A stretch of 64,000 nucleotides of DNA from Allium sativum (GCA_030737875.1 CM060912.1:210503231-210567230), one strand, 5' to 3'. Positions 36,621 through 50,076 are shown, counted from the first letter of the stretch. Made by a program: numbers and translations. Notes: generated by a model from the letters alone, not told the origin.

Positions 36621-37589
36621 TTGTAATAACCCGGAAATCTGAGCCAATTTAAAATTTTTATTTTGGCAATTTTAGTAAATTTTGAATATTTAAATGAATT
36701 ATTTTAAATAATGATGAAGAGAAATTTATTTTGAATAGAATTAGAACGTATATATTTATTTGAATCATCGTTAGAATATAAATATTTTATTTTAAATATA
36801 AAAGGAATTGAAAATGGGTCGGTAGTTCGAAAATTCGATTTCAAAGTTCAATTGAATGTCCATGATTCAAAATAAACCGAATTTTAGCGAAACCAAAAAT
36901 ATTTGAATCTATTTGGGAATATCTTTCCATTGAATCCGAAAAATCAAAATTTCATAGCGGGAATCAAAAGTTATGCCCAGTTGAAAATTTAGAATAGCCG
37001 CTATGGAATTTTGGCCCTTAAAAATGGAAATTTGCAAACGACCTCTGTTTTCTATGAAACCACTTTTGTTGGATCCAGGATGTCGAATTATTGCTAGATT
37101 CCAAAATTCGTAATTTTTGAAAGCGATATGTGAGTGTGGCGAAGTAAAGCGTGTTTTAACAGTTTCAGTCAATTTCGATCGACCAGAAAATGGCCATTTT
37201 TCAAATGGTCTCAGAATTTGATGAAACTAGTTTTGTTAGGACCGTATCGTCAATACGAAGCTAGAAATAATTTTTCTGGAATTTTTAGGGTCCGTATGTG
37301 GCCCCGGTAAATTGAAATGTGCGCTCAAATTCATTATATTGATTTATATTTTGATTTTGACGAAAACTGATTGTAACAGTCGAACTGGCTTATGATACAA
37401 TATCCCATTATGTTCGGAATGTGGGTAATTAGTTAGGGACGACAGTCGGTGGGTTCGATTTCGAGTTCGAAATAAAAAAGTTGCTTTTTGAAATTAAATA
37501 TAATAAAATGTATAAAATATTATATAAACCTAACTCCTTTCCCTCTTCTCTCTCTACCTTTCAGAATCGAAATAAAAGAAAAAAACCCA

Positions 37590-37867
37590 AACGCGCTACT
37601 CCCTCCGCCCCATCGCCGACGCCCTGGCCACCGCCACGCCTCGCGCCGCCTCCCTATCACCAATCCAACCATCTCCGCCACTAGCTCCCTCCCCACCGCG
37701 TCGCCACTCTCCTTCTCCCCCTCCGACGTTGAAACAGCACCTCCCCCTTCTTCTTGAGACCTGCAACCTCCTGCTCCCCCTCTCGACCCCCCTCCTGACC
37801 GTGATGGGCCTTCTCCGACCACAAAAACTGCCGTGGGTCCCTCCCCCCTCTTAATAACGCTGTAAGT
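37590..37867 (+). other. GC/CCT-rich leader islet of B, 3' LTR copy
   Basis: This is the counterpart of 16680-16958. It has several substitutions and small gaps that change the reading frames but keeps the terminal GTAAGT, which argues against protein coding. Confidence 0.5.
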
Positions 37868-39109
37868 TTTTTTTTGTTTTTTTTTTTTGTTTTCATTTAT
37901 TTAGGAAAAATATGATTTTTATGAATATCATACCATAGGAAAAATCTGCTTTTTATGAATATTATACCATAGGAAAAATCTAATTTTTATGAGTATTATA
38001 CCATAGGAAAAATCTATTTTTTATGAATATTATACCATAGGGAAAATCTAATTTTTATGAATAGAAAATTTTGATTTTTATTAAGGTCAAGAATAGGATT
38101 TTTAACTTTGAAAAGATCATATTTTTAACTTTGAAAAGATCGTATTTTTACCTTTGAAAAGATTTCATTTTTAACATTGAAAAGATTTCATTTTTAACAT
38201 TGAAAAGATTAGATTTTTATATAAGAAGTAGTGAAGTAAAAATATGATTTTTATATTATAGAAAGAATAAAAATACGATTTTTGTATTATAGAAAGAATA
38301 AAAATATGATTTTTATATTATAAAAAGAATAAAAATATGGTTTTTATACTGTAGAAAGAATAAAAATAGGATTTTTATATTAGTAGAGTATTAAATATGA
38401 TTTTTTAATGTATAAAAAATCATATTAAAAATGTGATTTTAATATGAACAGCGTGGAGAAGACTACGTTGGAAGTACGGGCAAATCCAGACTGTTCTGAA
38501 TTTCGGAAATGAAATGGAGGAGTGGAACTCTCGGTGAGAACTTCTCACTTTTAATTTGTTTTCTAGTTGAAATATATACTATGATGCAGACGGTGCTTAG
38601 TAGCACCCGACACCCGTTGTCCACAGACCATGGATGACTTGTTTGTTTGATTGATGTGTTGCGAATTTTTATTGTGTGATGTGGAATGGAATAAAATATT
38701 TTATAGTTAAAAATATAATTTTTAATGTGTATATAAAATAAATATTTATAAACCAATCGGACGGTTTGTTTATGTACACCCATTTGACTTATATGGATAG
38801 GGACGATAAATTTTACACATCGCCCAATTGCACAAATAAAAATCTGTGTTTGTTGATTTGAAACCCCACACGGGTGTTGGGATGATATTTGGCATACACT
38901 AATCCCAATTATTTAGCAGTATGTCGATCGATTAGTTGACAGACTGTGTAAGCGTTAATTAATTATATTTAATGCTTATGCAGTTGTGTGGTGCACTCTA
39001 GATGATGGTTGATTATTTATCGTTGTTATTATATACATGTGTTGTAGGGAATCCATATAATTAACATTATATGGTAATTGAGTGGGCCTCATTCCAATTT
39101 GGAAAATAA

Positions 39110-39450
39110 AGAAAATTCATGTGTTGAATAAAAGAATATTCATGTGTTGAATAAAAGAAAATTCATGTGTTGAATAAAATATATATTCATGTGTTGAATA
39201 AAATATATATTCATGTGTTAAATAAAATATATATTCATGTGTTGAATAAAATATAAATTCATGTGTTGAATAAAATATATATTCATGTGTTGAATAAAAG
39301 AAAATTCATGTGTTGAATAAAATATACATTCATGTGTTGAATGAAATATATATTCATGTGTTGAATAAAAGAAAATTCGTGTGCTGAATAAAATATATAT
39401 TTATGTGTTGAATAAAATATATATTCATGTGTTGAAGAAAATATTCATTT
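39110..39450 (+). repeat. ATTCATGTGTTGAAT array in B's 3' LTR
   Basis: About thirteen units, matching the array at 18165-18510. Small unit differences between the two LTRs show that the array has kept changing since insertion. Confidence 0.9.
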
Positions 39451-40448
39451 TTTGAATAGAGTAACAAAGTTATTGAAATATATAAAGCCGTGTTGATTAG
39501 ATATGCGCCATTTTGATGCGAACGATATTTATATCGATTATATTCGTTTTTATAATGAATATAGAAAAGGAAGTGATTTCAAAATATAACGTTTTGAAAA
39601 TATTATCATTTATATATTAATGATATGGAATATTCAATTTTGATCTGAAATTGAATATGAAGTTGAAATCGTTTTGAAAACGAATTTAAAACGATTTATA
39701 AAATACGTTTAGAAAGGAAAACGACGTAATATATATAATATATATTATATATATAATATTATATATATATATAATGGCCTGAATAGAACGCGCCGCGCTG
39801 CGGCAGTTCGCGAATTTCGACCATTGACTTCAAATGGATATTACGGGAGATCCGAACGTCGGATTCTCCTAGAACTGGAACCGTTGGGTTCATATCGAAA
39901 AGAGCTTTCTAACAAATATTAAAGATTTGAAATCTAACAGTTGGATTTGGAATTATGTCCAAATCAAATTTGGAAAAGGTCGTTGTAAGTGCAGATCGAT
40001 GGTCGTTTATGGAAATCGATTGTACGGGCCTTGATAAAATTATTAAAAATAGCAATAATTTGTGTAAAATCATAAGAAATGATTTGGAAAGAATTGGGAT
40101 GAAAAATTCCATATTTGAGAAGATAAAAATAGATGTTTATCGAAATGAACTAGTTTTGAACTAGAATTATAATCTATTTATTTTTGAAATAAATAAATTG
40201 GATTTGAAAGGGTTTTAAAAGTAACTAGAATTTCCAATAATTGAATTGGAATGGATTTGAATCGAAATTGTCCTTGGGAATATTTCGATGTTGGATTTCG
40301 TGATTATACAGATATTGTTATCGAAATTTGAAAGATATATTTATATCGTTATTTCCAATAAGATATTTGTTGGTCGTAGAATTTGATATTGAATATAAGC
40401 CGTTATATTTTCTATACAGAGCCTTGTATTTAATATCAAATGGGATTT

Positions 40449-41031
40449 GGGTTTGTCGTGAATGGTGTCTTCATTAACACTGTTCTTAAACCCAGTTGAG
40501 AAAAAGATTAAATCTTTTTATTTAGATTTAATGAAGTATACCAATTAAATGGTATTTAATTGGAATTGAATTTGAATTGATTTTTGGGTTTATCATGAAC
40601 GGTGTTTTAAATAACACTTGTTCTTTAACCCGATAATTAATGGAATGTGAATTGGGTTTATCGTGAACTGTGTTTTAACGACATTCATTCTTTAACCCGA
40701 TACACAGTGAAATGTGATTTGGAATTTATAAATCTTTTGTTAAGATTTAAAGGAGATTTTTCAAAGTAAAGTTTTACAATTTAATAAAAAAAATTGGAAT
40801 GGAATGGAATTCGATTTGGTAATAATCGAAGTGAATTTCTGTGGAGGAAGACAACTAATATATTTGGAATTTAAAAGGCTTTGCCGTTATTCCATTTATA
40901 TTATTAGTCGGATATGGAGGTTTATATCGATTATATATATCGATTTGTTTTCCATGAAGATTCCATTGTAAATGGAATGTGATTTTGGGTTGTCGTGAAC
41001 GGTATCTTTAATAATACTGTTCTTAGACCCA
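40449..41031 (+). other. Cluster of four hairpins in B's 3' LTR
   Basis: Copies at 40449-40493, 40586-40631, 40654-40698 and 40987-41031 share GGGTT..TCRTGAAC at the left and GTTCTT(T/A)..ACCC at the right. Inner arms are GTGT/ACAC (1), GTGTT/AACAC (2) and GTAT/ATAC (4); the third copy is imperfect. C's 5' LTR carries homologues at 46727-46771, 47024-47069 and 47156-47200. Confidence 0.6.
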
Positions 41032-41891
41032 ACGGAGTTAAGAAAATCGAGAATGGAATATCACTAGTTTTGCTCTAGGCGATAGCTAAATCTTTAATTA
41101 GATTAGAACGTGAAATGGTAATTGAATTTACCGATAACACCGTGGTGTTAGATATGAAGTATTACTAGTTTTACTTCATGGGATGAATAGGTTCTGATTG
41201 GGAAATTAAAACAAATGATTACTTCGGTAAGGTTCGTTAATCCCGACTAGTTTGGATAAACCATAAATTGGTTTGAATTGATATTCAAAAGAAGATTAAA
41301 GAATAAATTTAAAGAATTTATCTTTGATAAAATTAATGGGAACTTTTCCCAAAGTATAAGAATATTTGAATAAAAGAATATTCTGAATTGGAATGAGGCG
41401 TATGTTGTGTTTGTGTAACACTTGTTTATTATATACGCGAGTTATTCGGAAAGGCCGGGTTTATCCCATTCTGAATAACTGATTCGACGATGTGTCGAGG
41501 ATGAAGACGGTGGTCGAAGACCGGAGGTCTTCACATCGTTTGGATAATTACTGATGATCTTGATTGGGCTGTACACCCAAGAGGAGGGAATCAGTTGGTG
41601 ATCGTCTAGACGTACTTGGAGATCGACGGATATGCGAGGTACAAGGTGCCTCTGGTTTCGTTCAGACCCAGAACGGACTTGTAAATGGACTGTGTGTCTG
41701 ACATTGGATATCATTATGTGTGATTGATGGATATCGGTTGCATGGAGTGATTTGCCTGTGTGGCATGCTAAGATGCAAATTATCAAGGCTTCTGTTGAAA
41801 AGCAGAGCTTATGGTTGATGATCAAAGCACGGCCTTTGTGGCATAGCTTTGTGTAGCGTTAATTTGCGAGCCTCACACCCCGGTGGCATAT

Positions 41892-41959
41892 CTGACACCA
41901 CCCTAGCTAGTAGGACCTCAGGGAGGACATGTGTTTCCTTCTAGCTAGGGTGGTGTCAG
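41892..41959. repeat. 19-bp perfect inverted repeat private to B's 3' LTR
   Basis: CTGACACCACCCTAGCTAG (41892-41910) is the exact complement of 41941-41959, with a 30-base loop. The 5' LTR has the right arm but unrelated bases at the left arm (about 34457-34475). Confidence 0.85.
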
Positions 41960-43011
41960 TGACCTACCAGCCCTGACATTTATATTATTTTCACCTGTGT
42001 GGTTGTTGGATTGCGAGGCGCCTCAGATATATCGGTGATTATGTGGAGCCGATGGAGTCATTTGGCTCATTGACGCCCCCAAAGGGCGGGGAAATGCAGT
42101 GTTCAGGCATTTTAATCCACATCGGTGGACCGGCCCTGACGATCCAAGGGCCCACCTGAGTCTGGGTCCTGAGACACGGGCTAGAGCGTCTCGAACCGGT
42201 AGAGGACTATCTTTTGCCTCAGTTCGCAGATGGAAATCCAACTTCCAATACGTGACTTTGCGGTTTTGATTGTAGAACTAGTCTGGCGACATGATATATG
42301 GTACCAATGCCGTCTATGATTGAAATTGTTTTGACCCTATACACTTATAGTAATAATAAAAGATGAAATTTAGCGTATCAAGCATTCTTTGGCTATTATA
42401 AGGTAAAACCCTCTCCTCCGTCTTGTGTTGCATTGTGTGATGGGACCTGGGTCTTATAATAGCTTCATTGTTCTTTATTTAGCATTGCGCTGTTGTTTTA
42501 TTCACTGGTATTCTTGGGAGGAAACCCATTCCGTGTTATACGGCGTGGTCCCTTGATTTACCTAACTTTAAAATAAAGATTAATAACTGTTTTAGTTCTC
42601 ACACCAGTCACATGACTGACCTGGAGTTTATTGTTTTGACCTAAACTCTGGGTGCCCCTATTTTCCACACGAGCAGCTAGTAGTTTTGGTTTTGCAGATT
42701 TATATTCACAGGATCCTGGTTTACAGCTGGAATGATATTCGGAAAGCTCTGTATCCATATATTCCTTTCAGTTGTGTTTGTATTATTTTCCACTTCTATG
42801 TAATTTATTGTAATCTCTGATATTTTATGATGTATAATATTTATTCATACTCTGTATATTCTTATATTCTGATGGAATTGTTGTAATAAGCAATGAAATG
42901 TTCTTCTGTTTGTGTTCCGATTTGTCGTGTTCTCAAAACAATCAAGGGTTTCGAACAGTCTTGGTCGGTTTAGTGATCGATTCGGATCGAGCGAAATTCC
43001 CTGTTGTTACA

Positions 43012-43016
43012 TACAA
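43012..43016. repeat. Target-site duplication of element B, right copy (TACAA)
   Basis: It follows B's terminal GTTACA and equals 15712-15716. It also represents the first bases of C's 3' LTR. Confidence 0.9.
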
Positions 43017-43028
43017 TCTCCCCTACTT
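43017..43028 (-). promoter_or_regulatory. Polypurine tract of element C
   Basis: The minus strand reads AAGTAGGGGAGA directly before TTGTA. GAGGGCGAAAAG is just upstream. This is the equivalent of B's PPT with one base changed. Confidence 0.88.
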
Positions 43029-44109
43029 AAAATCTTTTCGCCCTCGAAAAGGAACAGAGCTGAAAGTTTTTTAACTAACCAACTCAACTTTCATTCTAGC
43101 TTAAGTTCCTCAACTTTTCAATTTCTAAGAAGTTTGGCTAACATCCTAGATTTCTGAAAAATTTCGCTATAACCTCATTTGTACGGGGAGGGTTTGAAAA
43201 TTTTATTGGGCCGCATTAGGCACCCAATAAATCAAATAAATGCATACACAATTTTTATGACCTATCTATGTACAAGGAAGAATGTGTAAAAGTCCAAATC
43301 TCGGACCTTGCCCCAGTGTTGGAAATAAAATAATCCATATGCCATATCTAAAACAAGAGAGACGTGAATTTTTGTCATCTCCAGACCTGTGTAGGGTTTT
43401 TATTAAATCCTGTCTCGAGCACCGTTACATGTATTTCTTAATTATGTCCATAATCAGTCTTCTGTCCAACCTGTAATATAGTCATCGTTATACCAGCATC
43501 TCGCCCGTATGGTAAATCAAACCTCGTCATATAAGTGCCAAATGCTTATATGGAATACGATATGATATGCTGTCTTCATGTAGTATGTCATGCGGTGTAG
43601 TTCATAATTTTGTTGCTATCCTATGGAGTGGTTTATAATCTCACACAGAACAACCATCACAACACATCCAATTTCATTCGCAGGATTTTATATAAATAAA
43701 ATTGTGCAACCAACTCATTAAGGTGTAACTATTTGTCGGGCACCCAAATTAATTCTCTACTCAACAATAAATCCATAAGATGTTCAACAAATATATATAC
43801 ATGTATATGCATGCAATTCCAATCAATTTTCAATTTAATTCAGAATTCGATTCGATTTGGCATTACTAATCATTCATTCTTTTGTTAGTTTTCTCAATCC
43901 AATATTTTTATTAATCAAACTAATAATCAAACAACACAACCAACAATCAATTTGTTTATTAAATTTCCAAAACATATAAACATTGTATATATATTCAAAA
44001 ATCATATTTCAATGCCAAATCACAAACAATAAACTCTAACTAAGTTTGGTTCTCACACAGTCAATTGGAAATATATAGATATCCTACTTTCGAAACTCAA
44101 ACACAAATA

Positions 44110-44134
44110 CTGATGATGCTATAGCGATCATCAG
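44110..44134 (-). promoter_or_regulatory. Leader hairpin of C with GCTATAGC loop (candidate dimerisation site)
   Basis: CTGATGAT and ATCATCAG form a perfect 8-bp stem. The 9-nt loop contains the 8-base palindrome GCTATAGC. It lies about 325 nt after the PBS, as in B. Confidence 0.5.
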
Positions 44135-44457
44135 GTTCATCTCCAAGCGACTAGAGTATGATTCTATATCCATCTAGTGTATTTGAGACTTCAACTACAT
44201 GTGGATCAGACATATACTCAAAATCTTCCTATACTCGATAGTCCAAATTTTGTATAAAATAAAATATTCAAATACGTATAATAGGATATAATTTTCAAAA
44301 TTAAATTCATTTTTATAAATAATAATTTTCATACTCATTCTAGGATACTACGATCCTATCTCTAACGAGTTATTCTTATAGGATGTTACTAATCCTATCT
44401 CTGATGAATTCTTTTGTTTGGTTCTAATGTGCCTTGTTCTCGAGCTTTGTAACCAGA

Positions 44458-44469
44458 GCTCTGATACCA
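44458..44469 (-). promoter_or_regulatory. Primer-binding site of element C
   Basis: GCTCTGATACCA (complement of TGGTATCAGAGC) is separated by three bases from the LTR end at 44473. Confidence 0.92.
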
Positions 44470-44472
44470 AAC

Positions 44473-47400
44473 TGAAATGACCCAAACTTTCCCTCATGGG
44501 AAAGCCCGGATTTCTTTGAGAACACGACTCATCACAACGCAAATACTATAACATTTCATTGTAATTACATCAGAGTACCGGAATATATCAAAGTACGAAT
44601 AAATATTACACATCGAAAATACAATATCAGAGATTAAAATTACTTTTTAAATACATAAACACAATGTGCAGAGGAAATATCAACAACCATAACTGAATGA
44701 AATACATGGATACAAAGCATTCTGAATATAGCTCCAGTTGTAATCCAGGATCCTGTTAAATAAAAATCTGCAAAACCAAAACTACTAGCTACCCATGTGG
44801 AAAATATGAGCACCCAGAGTTTAGGTAGAAACAATAAACTCCGAGTCAATCATGGGGCTGGTGTGAAAACTAAAACATTTATTAAATCTTTAATTAAAAA
44901 GTTGGGAAATCATGGAACCACGCCGTATAACATGGAACGGGTTTACTCCACATGAATCTCAGTTTAAAATAAAACAACGCAATGTTTTTGGAAAAATGAA
45001 GTTGTTATAAGACTCAAGTCCCATCACACAATGCAACGCAAGCTGGCGGATAGAGTTTTGCCTTATAATAGCCAAACATTCTTGGTAAGTTTAAAAACAA
45101 ATCATTTTGATATTACTATAAGTGCATAGCGTCAAAATCAACTTCAAATATAAATGTATCAATCATAGGTGACATATGTACCATATATTATGCCGCCATA
45201 CATAGGTTTACAACTAAAACCGAAAAGTCGCGTATTGGAAATTGGATTTCCATCTATGAGTCGAGGCAAGGGATGGCTCCTCTCCGAAACGAGACACTCT
45301 AGAAAATTCCTCAGGGCTCGGACGCTGGCAAACCCTAGGAACATAGGGCCGCTCCACACTTACTTTGGTGGATTAGTTATTCCTGAACAATACGTTTCTC
45401 GGTCCTATCGAAACTCCAAACAGGTCAGTACGTCGACCCTATGAGCATATAACCCTATATCTGAGGCGCTTCGCAATCCATCATCCACATAAGCAAAAAT
45501 GGTTGGGCTCCATACCATGACACAACTTCTAGCTAGAAAGAAACGCAAGTTCTCCCTATGGTCACTATCTCGTTTTTGACTCATACTGGGTGTGAGGATC
45601 GCGAATTAACGCTATACACAAAGCTATGCTATTTAAAGTCGTGCTTTGATCATCAACGACAAGACTCTGCTTTTCAACAAAAGTCTGGTTCATTTGCATC
45701 TCAACATGCCACATTGAAAAATCACGCTAAACGACTGATGTCTATCAAAATATAACCTCTAAGCTCGTACATCTCATAAAAGGGTGTTAAGCAAGAGAAT
45801 AAATTATCTGCCATCAAACATGTGTATATTTAATAGAAATCAATCAACACAGAATGAAATACAATGTCAGACACCTATCCATTTACAAGTCCATTCTGGG
45901 TCTGAAAGAAACCGGAGGCATCTTATTCCTCATCACATATGTCCAACACAGGAGAGAGGTCCTCGCATATCCGTTCGATCTCCAAGTACGTCTGGACAAT
46001 CACCACTTATTACCTTGTCTTGGGTGTACAGCCCAATCAAGACAACGGTAATCATCCAAACGATGTGAAGATCTCCGGTCTTCAACCACCATCTTCATCG
46101 TCGACTTTCAGTAGTCATCTCAGTTATTCAGAATACACCCAGTCTTTCCGAATAACTCGCATATTTTATAATCAAGTGCTATAAAAGCACATCATACACC
46201 TCATTCCAATTTAGAATATTATTTTATTCAAATATTCACATCTTAAGGGAAATGTTCCCATTAATTTTATCAAAGAAAAATTCTTTTAAATTTATTCTTT
46301 AATCTTCCATTGGATATCATTTCAAAAGATTTTTATTTTATCTTTTCACAATTCTAAACCAAATTAAGATTTATCAACTAGTCGGGATTAGCGGACATTT
46401 CCAAAGTAATCATTTATTTATTAATCCCAATCCTAACCTATTCATTCTATGGAGCAAAACTGGTAGTACTCCATACCTAACACCCACGGTGTTATCGGTA
46501 AATTTTATTACCATTTCACGTTAAAATCTAATTAAAGATTTAACTATCGCCTCGAGTAAACCGGTGGTACTCCATTCTCGAACATTTCATGAATTCGATA
46601 AATTTAATCATCCCATTCTCATTTTAATCTACTTAAAGATTCATTAAAACTCTAGTTTGGTTTTAATCTCAAAAATCATTACTTAATGATTATCTAAATT
46701 TTAGGAAATAAATCCCGTCTTTAACAGGGTTAAAGAACCAGTTTCATTTAAAACACAGTCCACAACAAACCCAAATCAGCTTCCATTAACTATGGAATCT
46801 TCACGGAAAACAGATAAATATATAATCAATACAAATTTCCGTATCGGAAGCCTTTTAAATTCCATATATAGTAACGGTCTACCTTCTTAAAAGCTCATCT
46901 CGATTATTGCCAAATTGAATTCCATTCGATTCCAATTTAATAGGAAAACTTTACTTTGGAAAATTTCCATTAAATCTTAATAAAAAGATTTATAAATTCC
47001 AAACAATAACTTCACTGTTATTTAGGTTAAAGAACAAAGTTATTTAAAACATCATTCACAACGAACCCAAAATCATCTTCCATTTAATTCCAATTCATAA
47101 TTATAAATTGGAAAACTTCATTAATCTTAATTAAAAGATTTTTCTTTTCTCAACTCGGTTTAAGAACAGTGTTATTGAAGACACCATTCATGACAAACCC
47201 AAAATCCTATTTGATGTTAAATATAAGGCTCAGAATAAAAATTATATCGGCTTATATTCAATATCAAATTCTGAAACCAACAAATATCATATTGGGAATA
47301 ACGATATATATATCTTCCAAATTCCTCAACAATATCTGTATAATCACGGAATCCAATATCGAAATATTCTGAAGATTATATCCATTCTAATCCATTCCAA

Positions 47401-50076
47401 TTCATACATTGGAAAATTCTGGTTAGTTTAAAACCCATTTTCAATCCAATTTATTTATTTAAAAACATTATATTATTAATCTGGTTATTAACTAGTTCTT
47501 TTCGATAAAAATATATTATTATCTTTTCAAATCTAGAATTTTTCACCCAAAATATTTCCAAATCATTAGTTATGATTTTACATAATTTTTCCATATTTTT
47601 ATTAATTTTATTAAGGCCCTTAGAGTCGGTTTCCAATATCGGCCACCGAACTGCATTCACATCGACCTTTTCCGAAATTGATTTGGACATATCTTAAAAT
47701 CTAACTGTTAGATTTCAAATCTATTATATTCATTGTAAAGCTCTTCTCGATATGAACCTAACAGTTTCGGTTTTAGGGGAATCCGACGGTCGGATCTCCT
47801 GTTACATCAATTCGAAGTTAACGGTCGAATTTTGTGAACGGTCGCTGCGCGACATGTTCTATTCAGGCCATTAAATATATAATATATATATATATTATAT
47901 ATACCTCGTCAATTTCCATTTAAAACATAGTTTATAAATCGTTTATAAATTCGTTTTAAAATGATTTCCACTTCATTTTCAATTTTAAATCAAAATTGAA
48001 TGTTTTATATCATTATAATATTAAAAATGATAATATTTTCAAAATACCATATTTTGAAATCAATTCCTTTCGATATTCATCATGAAATGAATAAAATCGA
48101 TATAAAATTTCGTTCAAGTTAAAATAGCGTTTCTATATTAAACGCGGCTTCATATTTTTATATATTTTCGTGTCCATCCAAAATCGGACATCAAAATCAT
48201 AATTTGATTCTTTACTAAATATTATTTTAAAATATTCATTCAGATTCTGGATCGAAATGCAACTCAATCAATTACCATATAATTTCAGTTATATGGATTT
48301 CATACATCCCATATATTCAACAATAATGATAAATGTCATTACTCATTCAAACATCATCTAGAGTGCAATTTACAACTGTATAAGCATTAAAATAAATAAA
48401 TAATGCTCATCACAGCCTGTCAACCCATCGATTGACATACAACTAAATATTAGGATTAGTGTATGTCAAATATCATCCTAATACCCATGTGGGGTTTTCA
48501 AACAACGGTCTATTTAAATAAATTATTAGTAAATAAATTTAACCAATTCAAATTCGGTTTGAATTATTTTTCTACTTAGCCAATTTTCAATGTTCAATAT
48601 ATAAATGGTTGTTTTGTCCATTTTCATCTATCGGTTTAATATTAACATTTCTAACATGTTAAATATCACAAAATCATCATCACAATACACTAATCGCTAA
48701 ATCATCTAAATAAATAAATACTCAACTACCCAGTGCCATTTACGGTGCCATAAGTGGCCATTCGCGGAGTATGAAATGCAAGTGTCGCTAATATCCTTAC
48801 ATCGCTTCCAATTTATGTGATTTGTGCGGATTATGTGTTGAACTCCAAAAATAAATATCATAACAAATATGATAAAAATATTGAGTGAAAAGCAGTTCTC
48901 ACTTTGGTTTCCACTCCGCTCTTCTTTAATTCAGAATTTTTTTAATAAAAGTAAATGACCATTTAATTTTATCAGAATTTCCAATAGCCTCCGTTTCCAT
49001 TATGGTCAGTTCCATGTTATAGTGCTCGATTTCACGGTTCCAACGCACTTTGTTTTGTCCGATTCCGTGTCTGTTTGAACAAGTTACGACCTTTTAAAAT
49101 ATAATTTCTTTAATAACTAATTAATAAATAATTAATTTTAAATTTACAACCTTAATCCCTTTTTATCATCCTCTACCCTGTAACTGTCTGGAACCCATCA
49201 ATTTGAATTTGCTCATTCTGCCCTCACCAGAGTTAATCGGAGCAGGATCAAAGACCACCACGAGGGGCGCCGGAGGGCCACCTCCCGATGCCGGCGGCGG
49301 CTTCCAGCCCAAGGAGTTCTGAAATCGGCGGTGAACATCTGAGGGTTGGAGGCCAAAATCAAGCGCCTTGCTCCACTATAAAACATCAAACTTATATCAT
49401 ATTAAAGAGCTCTGAATTCTCTACAAAATTTGTTTTATAAGTTGCTGAAATTTATTGATGGATTTGGAGGAATTTACAATCGAAAATGGGAGGATTTGGT
49501 GCATCCATTTTGAAGTGGCGGCTGATAATAGGATGGGCTAGGGTTTTTAAGCCTTATATATATTTATGTATTTATTAATATTTTATTCTAATTTTACTTT
49601 ATTTAGAAATTTAACGCTCCAAACTCCAAATCAAACCCAACGACTGTCGTTCCTAGCTAAATACCCTCTTTCCGGACATAATGGGATATGTTTCGTAAGT
49701 TAATTTGAATATTTCGATCAGTTTTCGTCAAAATTAAAATATAAATCAATATATATTGAATTTAATCATACATATTAATTTACCAGGGCCACATAATGAC
49801 TCCAAAAATTATAGAAAAATAAATCTAGTTATATTATGATGATATGGTTCTAAAAAAACCAATTTCATCGAATTCTGAGTCCGTTTGAAAAATGTCCCCC
49901 TTTCCAATCGATTAAATTCAAACTGAAATTCCAAAACACATTTAAATTCACCACGCTCACATATTAATTCCAAAAATTATGAATTTTTAAACCTGACTAT
50001 AATCTGACATTTCGGATCCAACAAAGTGGTTTCATCAAAAACGGAGGTCGTTTGCAAAATGGAAATTTTTAAGGGC

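Larger units (their letters stand above)
35580..36621 (+). mobile_element. Internal region of element B (1042 bp, non-coding)
   Basis: It contains only the PBS, a leader with the GCGCGC-loop hairpin, an AT-rich middle, the module TTTGTCGGGCA (as its complement)/AGCCGCTTGGCT/GGGGAGGTT, and GGGGACGAAA followed by the PPT. It is homologous to C's interior on the opposite strand. The longest frames are near 60 codons. Confidence 0.9.
15717..43011 (+). mobile_element. Element B: giant-LTR, minimal-interior retrotransposon (13.8 kb without element A)
   Basis: B has a 5' LTR (15717-19576 plus 33111-35579, 6.33 kb), an internal region of only 1042 bp (35580-36621) and a 3' LTR (36622-43011, 6.39 kb). 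Both LTRs start TGTAATAACCCGG and end CTGTTGTTACA. A 250-base sample at the LTR starts shows about 4-5% difference. PBS, PPT and a leader hairpin are kept, but there is no gag or pol, so movement must have depended on proteins supplied in trans. LARD describes such elements, although B's LTR-to-interior ratio is extreme. The terminal motifs suggest a Tekay-type Ty3/gypsy source. Confidence 0.9.
36622..43011 (+). mobile_element. 3' LTR of element B (uninterrupted)
   Basis: This 6390-bp copy gives the intact order of LTR parts: putative TATA box (37521-37530), GC islet (37590-37861) ending in GTAAGT (37862-37867), micro-repeat arrays (37900-38430), ATTCATGTGTTGAAT array (39110-39450), TA palindrome (39727-39776), four hairpins (40449-41031), the empty site of element A (about 40541), a new 19-bp inverted repeat (41892-41959) and the late hairpin. 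Confidence 0.95.
43016..44472 (-). mobile_element. Internal region of element C (about 1.46 kb, non-coding)
   Basis: On the minus strand it runs from the PBS (44469-44458) through a leader homologous to B's, the hairpin at 44134-44110, a TTTGTCGGGCA-type module (as its complement near 43734) and the PPT (43028-43017). A stretch of roughly 430 bp (about 43240-43670) has no partner in B. No protein is recognisable. Confidence 0.8.
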
